5,655 nt of DNA from Elusimicrobiota bacterium (GTDB lineage Bacteria; Elusimicrobiota; Elusimicrobia; UBA1565; UBA9628), in the NCBI GenBank assembly GCA_028717525.1, contig JAQUNT010000085.1, positions 1 through 5,655 on the forward strand. The letters run 5' to 3'. The first letter of the stretch is position 1. Each line of letters begins with the position of its first letter. This document shows, one piece after another, positions 1-5,615 of this stretch. The notes beneath the pieces were generated by a model. The model searched no databases and was not told the DNA's origin. It was given only the letters and a program-made list of their open reading frames with translations. The position numbers and the translations under genes are program-made.

Positions 1-590
1 CAGGCCGGCTCCTTGAGGGTCTTGGGGTCGACTTCGGGGAACTTGAACTCCAGCGGCTCCATCATCTGCCCGAGCACGCCGTCGCTGAGGATCATGGCCG
101 GGATGCGGTACCTCTCGGCCACCTCGTAGCAGTGCAGGGGGAAGTTCCCCATCTCCTCGACGGAGTCCGGCGCCATGACGAAGGTGCGGTAGTCGCCGTG
201 GCCGCCGCCGCGCACGGACTGGAAGTAGTCGCCCTGGGAGCCGGCGATGTTGCCCAGGCCCGGGCCGCCGCGAACCACGTTGGCGAAGAAGATGGGAAGG
301 TCCGCGCCCGCGGCGTAGGAGATGCCTTCCTGCTTGAGGCTGATGCCTGGGGAGGAGGAGGAGGTCATGCAGCGGATCCCGGTCGCCGCAGCGCCGTAGA
401 GCATGTTGATGGCCGCCACCTCGGACTCGGCCTGGACGAAGCTGCCGCCCGCTTTGGGCTGCCGCCAGGACATGTATTCCGGCACCTCGTTCTGCGGGGT
501 GATGGGATAGCCCGCGAAGAACCGGCAGCCGGCGCGCACAGCGCCCTCGGCGAGGGCGTCGTTGCCCTTCATGAGAAGCTTTTCGGCCAT
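1..590 (-). CDS. vorB: 2-oxoacid:ferredoxin oxidoreductase alpha subunit, VorB type (partial, 3' end beyond the left edge)
   Basis: This is the N-terminal 196 residues of the pyrimidine-binding (alpha) subunit of a thiamine-diphosphate enzyme. The enzyme oxidatively decarboxylates 2-oxoacids (branched-chain 2-oxoacids or 2-oxoglutarate) to acyl-CoA and passes electrons to ferredoxin in the cytoplasm. Visible family signatures are GYPITP at residues 27-32, the QAESEVAA segment near 53-60 with the conserved acidic residues, TSSSSPGISLKQEG near 76-89, RGGPGLG near 107-113 and GQMMEP near 174-179. These match VorB proteins closely. The ATG at 590 has a GGAGG five bases upstream. The stop codon of the ferredoxin gene (TAG, 602-600) shares a base with this Shine-Dalgarno sequence, so the two genes are probably translationally coupled. 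The reading frame is open to position 1, so the rest of the protein and probably the beta and gamma subunits lie outside the window. Substrate preference (isovalerate versus oxoglutarate) cannot be decided from this portion. Confidence 0.93.
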   Translation of the reverse strand, partial: MAEKLLMKGNDALAEGAVRAGCRFFAGYPITPQNEVPEYMSWRQPKAGGSFVQAESEVAAINMLYGAAATGIRCMTSSSSPGISLKQEGISYAAGADLPIFFANVVRGGPGLGNIAGSQGDYFQSVRGGGHGDYRTFVMAPDSVEEMGNFPLHCYEVAERYRIPAMILSDGVLGQMMEPLEFKFPEVDPKTLKEPA

Positions 591-599
591 TGTCGCCTC

Positions 600-818
600 C
601 TACTTCCTTTTCTCTTCCTTGAAGACCGTGATGGCCAGGTCCGGACAGACCTGGGCACACAGGCCGCAGCCGGTGCAGCGCTCCGGGGCGCAGCAGACGG
701 CGGGGTAGTAGCCCGTGACGCTGAACGTCGTCGACATCACGATGCACTTCTTGGCGCAGGCGGCGGTGCAGAGCTCGCAGCCCTTGCAGCGGGCCTCATC
801 CACCTTGATGTTCGGCAT
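600..818 (-). CDS. Two-[4Fe-4S] ferredoxin, probable delta subunit of the 2-oxoacid:ferredoxin oxidoreductase
   Basis: This 72-aa protein has two [4Fe-4S] motifs. The first is C11-x2-C14-x2-C17-x3-C21 and the second is C48-x2-C51-x2-C54-x3-C58-P. The arrangement fits the small ferredoxin-like (delta) subunits of the KOR/VOR family, which relay electrons out of the thiamine-diphosphate enzyme. The canonical proline after the fourth cysteine is missing in the first motif (C21-A) and present in the second. Additional cysteines at 25, 42 and 43 are not needed for two cubane clusters. The start at 818 is chosen because AGGAGGG lies four bases upstream and the protein begins with the usual MPNIKVDEARC pattern. 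A longer in-frame reading up to 986 would add residues unlike any ferredoxin and run through the AT-rich divergent promoter region. It is the first gene of the operon, nine bases upstream of vorB. Confidence 0.92.
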   Translation of the reverse strand: MPNIKVDEARCKGCELCTAACAKKCIVMSTTFSVTGYYPAVCCAPERCTGCGLCAQVCPDLAITVFKEEKRK

Positions 819-869
819 GCTCCCTCCTCGGCTCGGGTGTGCGGCGGACGCGTTCGGATGAGCGCGGCG

Positions 870-938
870 CGACTCCCATATGGTAACAAAATATGGGCCG
901 GTGCAAGCGTCTTCCATAAGAGATTCTAATGGGAGTCG
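870..938. promoter_or_regulatory. Candidate divergent promoter/operator with nested inverted repeats
   Basis: The 200-bp gap between the divergent ferredoxin and rhodanese genes has an AT-rich core unlike its GC-rich surroundings. A perfect 10-bp inverted repeat, CGACTCCCAT at 870-879 and ATGGGAGTCG at 929-938, encloses this core. A second inverted repeat, CCCATAT at 875-881 and ATATGGG at 891-897, shares its left arm with the first. CCATATGG at 876-883 is itself palindromic. TCTAAT at 925-930 is a five-of-six match to a sigma-70 -10 box reading toward the rhodanese gene, but no good -35 box is seen. Minus-strand promoter hexamers are weak. The layout suits a transcription factor controlling both directions, but no regulator is encoded nearby and the role is inferred. 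Confidence 0.4.
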
Positions 939-1018
939 GAGGCAGCGCGAGGGTATGGAGCGTAACATTCCGGCCTCCCCCGTCACTCATTGCTGGCCGG
1001 GAGAGGAGGGTCGCGCTT

Positions 1019-1348
1019 ATGACCACACGCACTTCAGTGCGCACCATCAGCAAGCAGGAGCTGTCCGCGAAGATCAGCCGGGGCGAGCCGGTGCAGATCG
1101 TCAACGTGCTGGATCCGGAGTACTACAAGCTGGGCTTCATCAAGGGGTCTTTGAAGATCCCCTTGGATCAGCTCGACCGGCGGGTCTCGGAGCTCGACAA
1201 AAAGCGCGAGGTCGTGACCTACTGCGCCAACACGAAGTGCACAGCTTCGCGCATGGCCGCGGAGAAGCTCTCCGCCGCGGGCTTCGACGTGAGGGCATAC
1301 GAGGGAGGCATCGCAGAGTGGACGGCCTGCAAGCTGCCGGTGGACTGA
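1019..1348 (+). CDS. Single-domain rhodanese-like sulfurtransferase with C-x4-C active-site loop
   Basis: This 109-aa protein is a stand-alone rhodanese domain, a family that carries sulfane sulfur as a persulfide on one cysteine. After an N-terminal ISKQEL helix it shows the VNVLDPEYYKLGFIKGS segment (residues 28-44, the usual GHIPGA region). The active-site strand and loop follow, with C69-A-N-T-K-C74-T, and the C-terminal YEGGIAEW motif is at 94-101. C69 is at the catalytic cysteine position, and a second cysteine (C74) stands where canonical rhodaneses have arginine. The ATG at 1019 is chosen because GGAGAGGAGGG at 1000-1010 is a strong ribosome binding site eight bases upstream. An in-frame ATG at 929 lies inside the inverted-repeat region and adds an unconserved basic leader. 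The gene is transcribed alone, divergently from the ferredoxin-vorB operon. Cytoplasmic location is inferred from the absence of a signal peptide. The sulfur donor and acceptor are unknown. Confidence 0.9.
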   Translation: MTTRTSVRTISKQELSAKISRGEPVQIVNVLDPEYYKLGFIKGSLKIPLDQLDRRVSELDKKREVVTYCANTKCTASRMAAEKLSAAGFDVRAYEGGIAEWTACKLPVD

Positions 1349-1362
1349 GCGCCGCGGCCCCG

Positions 1363-1440
1363 GAAACACGAAACCCCCTCTCGGGGGCTCGGTCCTGACA
1401 TTGCTCGTCTCAGGTTCGGAACTTGCGGCTGAACTCAGTA
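1363..1440 (-). ncRNA. Structured repeat element, copy A (terminator-like, unassigned)
   Basis: This is one of two related elements in the window; the other is at 1757-1836. Read on the minus strand, it starts with TACT and has a 5-bp stem (CCTGA/TCAGG, plus-strand arms 1394-1398 and 1410-1414) around an 11-base loop. A GC stem follows (plus-strand arms 1374-1378 and 1383-1387) capped by GAGA, a GNRA tetraloop, and then the partly T-rich tail TTTCGTGTTTC. The tail makes the minus strand the likely sense strand and suggests a factor-independent terminator with an extra upstream stem-loop. It lies downstream of the 76-aa gene and convergent to the end of the rhodanese gene. No gene follows it on the minus strand, which argues against a riboswitch. 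I do not recognise it as a named RNA family. Whether it acts in RNA or DNA is unproven. Confidence 0.5.
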
Positions 1441-1443
1441 TAG

Positions 1444-1480
1444 CCCCGGCCCGGCCCGGAGTCAATGAGCCGGGCCGGGG
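1444..1480. terminator. Strong GC hairpin in the convergent gap
   Basis: A perfect 12-bp inverted repeat (CCCCGGCCCGGC at 1444-1455, GCCGGGCCGGGG at 1469-1480) with a 13-base loop lies between the stop codon of the 76-aa gene and structured element A. It is symmetrical, so it could act on transcripts from either the rhodanese gene or the 76-aa gene. There is no proper T-tract on either side (ATTCAACAATT follows on the plus strand), so terminator function is likely only by position. It could instead stabilise 3' ends. Confidence 0.5.
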
Positions 1481-1513
1481 ATTCAACAATTCCGCAACAA
1501 GCTCCGCGGGGCC

Positions 1514-1744
1514 TCAGGCGTTCTGGCCGGATTCTTCGAGGAGCTCGCGCAGCTCCCGCAGAGCCGCGATGATCTCGGGCGTGAACAGGGACCGGTCCGC
1601 GCGGTAGGCGGCGCGCAGTTCCGCGAGGGAGGCGGCGCAGTCCTCGCGCAGCTTGGCGTCGCCCGGGTCGCCGTCCGCGAGGCGTTCCTGCAGGGCGGCT
1701 ACGGCGGCTGCAACGGCGCCGCGGCTCTTGGGGGGGGACTTCAT
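1514..1744 (-). CDS. Small helical hypothetical protein (76 aa)
   Basis: I do not recognise this protein. It is short, charged and predicted to be almost entirely alpha-helical. One helix spans roughly residues 10-24 and another roughly 31-50. A third begins around FTPEIIAALRELRELLEES (about 54-72) and has a leucine spacing suited to a coiled coil or helical bundle. There is no signal peptide, membrane segment or metal motif. It is likely to be a real gene because its codons show the strong G/C third-position bias of the neighbouring genes over the full length and it has a proper ATG. The ribosome binding site is weak (AGGCG about eight bases upstream). The second base of codon 3 through codon 5 forms a run of eight C residues (G in the plus strand, 1730-1737). 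The gene is bracketed by the two copies of the structured element, and its function is unknown. Confidence 0.6.
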   Translation of the reverse strand: MKSPPKSRGAVAAAVAALQERLADGDPGDAKLREDCAASLAELRAAYRADRSLFTPEIIAALRELRELLEESGQNA

Positions 1745-1756
1745 GGGTGTCGCCTA

Positions 1757-1836
1757 GAAACACGAAACCCGCCTTTCGGCGGGTCAAGGTCCCGACATTT
1801 CTCGTTACGGGTTCGAAATCTACTGGCTAAATAGTA
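1757..1836 (-). ncRNA. Structured repeat element, copy B (terminator-like, unassigned)
   Basis: This is the partner of the element at 1363-1440, in the same orientation. On the minus strand it begins 26 bases after the TAA of the AAA+ gene. It contains a 4-bp stem (CCCG/CGGG, plus-strand arms 1791-1794 and 1808-1811) and then a 7-bp GC stem (plus-strand arms 1767-1773 and 1778-1784) capped by GAAA. It ends in the same TTTCGTGTTTC tail as copy A. Over plus-strand 1788-1815 against 1391-1418 the two copies match at 23 of 28 positions without gaps. In the first stem a C-G pair here corresponds to a T-A pair in copy A, a compensatory change. A further possible stem here is CTACT/AGTAG at the 5' end, which copy A lacks. 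It probably terminates the AAA+ transcript. Because the 76-aa gene starts only 12 bases further on, it could also act as an attenuating leader. Confidence 0.5.
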
Positions 1837-1862
1837 GCACAAGCGGGCCTGGGATGCAAGAG

Positions 1863-4271
1863 TTATTTCCCGGATCCCTCCGGGAAGAGCTCCGCGAGGA
1901 CCTTGGCGATGGCCTCGTCGATGGCCGGGTCCTCGACGATCGAGCCCGGGTTGTAGGTCTTGCGGAACACGTCGGCCGGGTCCTCCTTGGGATAGAGGCT
2001 CAGGTGCGCGGCCATGTGCATGAGGGTCCTGGGCGCGATGGGCAGGGGCAGGACCTCCGGGTAGAGCCGGCGCAGCCTCCGGGCCGCTTCGACCAAGGAG
2101 GAGAGCAAGGCCGCGGGCGCCTGGGGATAGAAGAGCCCCAGCAAAGCCGTCTCTTCTTCCGGCGGCAGGTACTTGACCTCCAAGGTCATGCCGAAGCGCG
2201 AGGACAGCTCGCCGGAGGGGGGCTCTCCCTTGTACGGGGGCTTGACCGGGTTCATGGTCCCGATGACCCAGGACTTGCGCTTGTCGTACCTGATCACCCT
2301 GCCGTCGGGCAGGCGGTACTCCCCGTTCTGCAGGATGTTGTTCAGGACCGCGATGCCTTCCAGCGGCTTGTGCATCTCGTCGAGCAGCAGGATGCCGCCC
2401 TCGGTCATCCAGCGCAGCACCGTGCTCATGCTCAGGCCGGTCTTGTTCTTGCCTTCCTCGCCGAAGGTCTCCCGTGCGATGAGGTCCTTGTTGCGCGTGT
2501 ACTCGTTCATGGAGACCATCCACAGCTCGTTGCCGGTGAGCTGGGCGATCTTCTCCGCGATCCAGGTCTTGCCGCCCCCGGTCTCGCCGATGTAGAGGAT
2601 GTGCTGGTTGAGGGTGAAGCCCTTCAAGGTGTCGTAGATGAGCTTCTTGTTGGTGGGCAGGTTGAGAGCGGCCCAGTCTTCAGGCGAGATGCCCAGGTCG
2701 CGCACCTCGGCCGGGGCGCTCCGCCGCAGCAAGCGGTCCACGACGCGCCGGTACCAAGGACGGGCGGCGGGGGTCTTCTTGCCCACGGGGAAGGTGAAGT
2801 CCCCGATGTGCAGCAGCCCGTCCTTCACGTACATGGGGCTGCGCTCCGACCAGAGCCGCACCGTTTCCGCCGGTTCGCGCAGGGTGAGCAGTTCCTGGCG
2901 CTGGAACTCGAGCAGGCGCGAGCCCGCGCCCAGATACACCGTCTCGCCGCTCAGGTGCAAGCTGGGGCGGACTCCCTCGGAGTCCAGGCCCGCGACCGGG
3001 ACCAGGCGGTAGCGTCTGGTGCGCGCCTCCCAGACCACCAAGCCTTCCGGCACCGCGGCGTACAGGATGTCCTGGGCCGGGTCCCGGGCCAAGGCCAGCA
3101 CGCGGTAGGGGAGGCTGCCGTAGTCCTGGGCATCCGTGGAATCGGGCGGGCCCCGCCATACGCGGGTCTGCCCTGCTTCATGACGGTAGAAGAGGGCTTT
3201 GCCGGCCGGGACCGTGGGCGCGGAGCCGGTCTCTGCGATGATGCCCGCACCCGTGCTCTTGAGCCTGCGGCCGGGCAGGTGCACGGTCATCACGTCGCTC
3301 GACTCGGAGTCTTCACCCTGCACCATGGCGGAGATGGCGGCCGGGTCGAGGCTGAGTTTGGGATAGGTCCGCGCGTAGAGGAGGTCGAGGTCCCAGCGCC
3401 GCAAAGCCCCTCCGACCACTACGAAGACCCTGTCGGGCCCGGCCACGGCGAAGCGCGTCACCGGGCCTTCGTGGCAGGGATAAGCCGCGGCGGTCTTCTT
3501 GGTCAAGGAGTAGACCACGAACCTGCCGTGCGGGTCGATCCAGTAGAGGTTGTCTCCGTAGGCCGCCGCGTCGCGCGAGCCGGTGGGGGGCTCCCAGACC
3601 TTCGCGCCCGAGGCCGGGTCCGTCTTCTCCCAGGGCCCGGGAGCCGAGTCATCCCTGCTGAAAAGGATGGACCGGCCCTCCGCCAGGGTCTCGCTCTGGT
3701 CGGCATGGAAAAGGATAGGGCCTGGGCTCGGTCCCGGGGCCGAGAGAGTCTGCCAGGAGGGGGCAAGAGGCATCTCCGGCAGGGGCACCACCGGGGGGCT
3801 CTGCAGATAGTCGGCGAAGAGCTCAGGCGGCTTCCTGGCTTCGGAGCCGTCGAAGAGCCGCGTCAGACGGCTCCAAAGAGTCTGGGGAGTTCCTCCTGGT
3901 TCGGCGCTCTGCTGAGCCGGCAAAGCCTGCTCCAGCCCGCCGGGGCCGGGCGCGGTCTGCCCGCTCAGAGCCGGGGCGGCCAGCGGGGAGGCCAGTGGCG
4001 GGGGCAGGGAAAAGCTCCGGACCGCTGGAGCCGGCGGCTGGGCCAGGCCCGGGGCAGGGGAGAGCTTCAAGCTCGCCGCGGAGACCATGCCGGCGCCGGC
4101 GAGGCCCGTCCCGGCGCCGCCCTGCAAGACCCCGGCAGCCAGCTGGGGCAGCGAGGCCTGCACCCGGCCCGCGGTCTGGGTCTTGACCGCACACCATGCG
4201 GGAGAGGCAAGCCAGCCGGCCGTCAGCAGGCAGGCGAAGAAACAGCGACCGGACTCGGCTCGACCCGGCAT
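1863..4271 (-). CDS. Exported-looking propeller-like protein with C-terminal AAA+ (AAA_5/MoxR-like) ATPase domain
   Basis: This is an 802-aa multidomain protein of unknown function. Residues 1-28 look like a Sec signal peptide: R4 and R9, then the hydrophobic stretch CFFACLLTAGWLA and a possible cleavage after SPA or WCA. Residues about 30-185 are an Ala/Pro/Gly-rich linker. Residues about 190-500 hold repeated strand-rich segments with aromatic, Asp and Gly turns (for example NLYWIDPHGRFVVY near 241-254, DILYAAVPEGLVVW near 401-414). They resemble irregular beta-propeller blades. Residues about 530-800 form an AAA+ module. It has Walker A GETGGGKT (562-569), Walker B ILLLDE (627-632), sensor 1 N674 in GTMNP, arginine finger R692 in SSRF and sensor 2 R748 in APRTL. 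All catalytic residues appear intact. The ATG at 4271 is the first possible start, since an in-frame TAG lies four codons upstream. The ribosome binding site is poor. The gene lies 102 bp downstream of ftsA on the same strand. No VWA-domain partner, common beside MoxR ATPases, is present. Confidence 0.88.
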   Translation of the reverse strand: MPGRAESGRCFFACLLTAGWLASPAWCAVKTQTAGRVQASLPQLAAGVLQGGAGTGLAGAGMVSAASLKLSPAPGLAQPPAPAVRSFSLPPPLASPLAAPALSGQTAPGPGGLEQALPAQQSAEPGGTPQTLWSRLTRLFDGSEARKPPELFADYLQSPPVVPLPEMPLAPSWQTLSAPGPSPGPILFHADQSETLAEGRSILFSRDDSAPGPWEKTDPASGAKVWEPPTGSRDAAAYGDNLYWIDPHGRFVVYSLTKKTAAAYPCHEGPVTRFAVAGPDRVFVVVGGALRRWDLDLLYARTYPKLSLDPAAISAMVQGEDSESSDVMTVHLPGRRLKSTGAGIIAETGSAPTVPAGKALFYRHEAGQTRVWRGPPDSTDAQDYGSLPYRVLALARDPAQDILYAAVPEGLVVWEARTRRYRLVPVAGLDSEGVRPSLHLSGETVYLGAGSRLLEFQRQELLTLREPAETVRLWSERSPMYVKDGLLHIGDFTFPVGKKTPAARPWYRRVVDRLLRRSAPAEVRDLGISPEDWAALNLPTNKKLIYDTLKGFTLNQHILYIGETGGGKTWIAEKIAQLTGNELWMVSMNEYTRNKDLIARETFGEEGKNKTGLSMSTVLRWMTEGGILLLDEMHKPLEGIAVLNNILQNGEYRLPDGRVIRYDKRKSWVIGTMNPVKPPYKGEPPSGELSSRFGMTLEVKYLPPEEETALLGLFYPQAPAALLSSLVEAARRLRRLYPEVLPLPIAPRTLMHMAAHLSLYPKEDPADVFRKTYNPGSIVEDPAIDEAIAKVLAELFPEGSGK

Positions 4272-4339
4272 GCGGAGACTCTATCAGGAGAGGGCGCCTG
4301 TCCATGAGCGTCGTAGGGCCCAGCCGCCCGCCGCAATTC

Positions 4340-4372
4340 GGCCCCTGGCCTCTTGGGCCGAAAGGCCGGGCC
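4340..4372 (-). terminator. Possible hairpin just after ftsA
   Basis: Immediately after the ftsA stop codon (4376-4374), GGCCGGGCC at 4364-4372 can pair with GGCCCCTGGCC at 4340-4350 with a two-base bulge. A competing small hairpin (GGCC, GAAA, GGCC, plus strand 4356-4367) shares part of it. No T-tract follows on the minus strand. It may be a weak terminator or only GC-rich sequence. If it does not terminate, ftsA and the AAA+ gene would share a transcript. Confidence 0.25.
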
Positions 4373-4373
4373 T

Positions 4374-5615
4374 TCAGAGCAGGCTGTTGAGGAAGGACAT
4401 GATCCGCCGCATCCAGGCCGGGGTCTTGCGCGCGCCCGGCCGGGCCGCGCGGCCGCCGCGCTGGGAGCGGCCCGCGTAGCTCAGCAGCCCCATGGCCGTG
4501 GCATAGACCGGGCTGAACCACCTCTCGTCGCCCGCGACCCGCTCCGGGCTGGCCAGTCCGACGCGCGCCTCCAGGCCCAGGACCTGCTCGGCGGCGGCCG
4601 CGATGCCCGGCATCAGGCTGCCGCCTCCGGTCAGGACGAGGCCCCCGCCGCCTATGAGGTCAGCGCACGAGGCGCTCTGCAGGTCGTCGGCCGCCACGCT
4701 GAAGATCTCCTCCACGCGGGGGATGATGTAGCTCATCATCCGGCTGGCCTTGACCTTGTCCAGGGTCCGGCCGTCGAAGCGGTGGAACTCGATCTCGCGG
4801 TCCTGTTCCGAGGGGGCGCCGGCCGCCAGGCCGTGGGCGATCTTGAGGCGCTCGGCCGTGGCGATGGAGGTGCGCAGGCCCACGGCCAGGTCCCGGGTGA
4901 TGAAGTCCGCGCCGATGCCGAGCTCCTTGGAGTAGCGCAGGGCCCCCCGCGCGTAGATCCCCAGCGAGAGCGACTGCCCGCCGAGGTCGAGCAGCAGGGT
5001 CCCCAGGTCCTGCTCCTCGGGCGAGACGAGCAGCTCGCCCGTGGCCAGCAGTCCGTAGACGATGTCCGTGACTTTGAAGCCGGCCGCGGCCACGGATTTG
5101 GCCAGGTTGCTCAGGCGCGAGCTCGAGGCCGTGACGATGTGGGCTTCGACTTCCAGGACCGCGGCTTCCATGCCCACCGGGTTGGGCACGCCGCTCTGGC
5201 GGTCCAAGGAAAAGCTCTGCGGCACCACGTGCAGGATCTCGCAGTCCGGGGAGAGGGGGATGGCCGCGGCGTTGGCGATGACGCTCTGCACGTCCTCGGG
5301 CGTGATCTCGCGGTCCGTGCGCGCGATGTTGAGCGCCCCTTTGTTGTTGAAGGAGCGCAGGTGCGTGCCGCGCACGCCGAGCACGACTTCGGTCACGGTG
5401 ACGCCCCCGGCCGAGGCCTCCGCCTCGCCCAAGGCCTCCTCCACCGCGGCTTTGGTCTCCACGATGTCGACCACGCCCCCGCCGCTGATGCCCCGGCAGG
5501 GCACGCTGGCGCCGCCCAGGACGCGCGGTGGCCCCTCGGCATCGCGCGCGCCGATGAGGCAGGTGACCCGGCCGCTGCCCATGTCGAGTCCGGCGACGAG
5601 ATTGGTGCTGGCCAT
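4374..5615 (-). CDS. ftsA: Cell division protein FtsA
   Basis: This 413-aa actin-like ATPase has the usual FtsA length. The family attaches the FtsZ ring to the cytoplasmic membrane and recruits later divisome proteins. The phosphate-1 loop is GLDMGSGRVTCLIG (9-22) and the FtsA-specific SHS2 (1C) subdomain spans roughly 85-165. The phosphate-2 region is LLLDLGGQSLSLGI (207-220) and the adenosine motif is LVLTGGGSLMPG (326-337). An Arg/Gly-rich linker (about 383-397) leads to a C-terminal amphipathic helix, WMRRIMSFLNSLL (401-413), the expected membrane-targeting sequence. The ATG at 5615 has GAGAGG about eight bases upstream, and the protein begins with the normal short leader before the phosphate loop. 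The 40 bases to the window end contain no stop codon in any minus-strand frame, so an upstream ftsQ-like gene could end just outside. The next gene downstream is the AAA+ protein rather than ftsZ. Confidence 0.95.
   Translation of the reverse strand: MASTNLVAGLDMGSGRVTCLIGARDAEGPPRVLGGASVPCRGISGGGVVDIVETKAAVEEALGEAEASAGGVTVTEVVLGVRGTHLRSFNNKGALNIARTDREITPEDVQSVIANAAAIPLSPDCEILHVVPQSFSLDRQSGVPNPVGMEAAVLEVEAHIVTASSSRLSNLAKSVAAAGFKVTDIVYGLLATGELLVSPEEQDLGTLLLDLGGQSLSLGIYARGALRYSKELGIGADFITRDLAVGLRTSIATAERLKIAHGLAAGAPSEQDREIEFHRFDGRTLDKVKASRMMSYIIPRVEEIFSVAADDLQSASCADLIGGGGLVLTGGGSLMPGIAAAAEQVLGLEARVGLASPERVAGDERWFSPVYATAMGLLSYAGRSQRGGRAARPGARKTPAWMRRIMSFLNSLL

Noticed and set aside
132..929. An open frame on the plus strand opposite vorB and the ferredoxin gene
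   Set aside because: The minus strand encodes two well-conserved protein families here with good ribosome binding sites. The plus-strand product has only biased composition.
819..986. A longer ferredoxin reading beginning at 986
   Set aside because: The added residues are unlike ferredoxins, cross the AT-rich promoter region and lack a ribosome binding site. The start at 818 has a strong one.
929..1018. An upstream start for the rhodanese at 929
   Set aside because: It overlaps the inverted repeat and the candidate -10 box, and the domain begins naturally at the 1019 ATG with a strong ribosome binding site.
1363..1836. The flanking repeats as integron attC sites or insertion-element ends around a gene cassette
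   Set aside because: No GTTRRRY/RYYYAAC core sites were found, no integrase or transposase is present, there are no target duplications, and the repeats are direct rather than terminally inverted.
1788..1836. A tRNA-like T-arm (GGGTTCGAAATC) in copy B
   Set aside because: No acceptor stem, anticodon arm or D-arm can be folded around it, and the equivalent position in copy A is altered.
1745..1836. Copy B as a riboswitch controlling the 76-aa gene
   Set aside because: Copy A has the same structure but no downstream gene on its strand, so a leader role cannot explain both copies. A 3'-end role explains both.
1854..4307. A very long open frame on the plus strand opposite the AAA+ gene (817 codons)
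   Set aside because: It is the mirror of a high-GC coding region. Its translation is low-complexity, rich in Arg, Gly, Gln and Ala, with no family motif, whereas the minus strand encodes a complete AAA+ motif set.
4087..4479. An open frame on the plus strand across the ftsA/AAA+ gap
   Set aside because: It overlaps both real genes in antisense, has no recognisable motif and no ribosome binding site.
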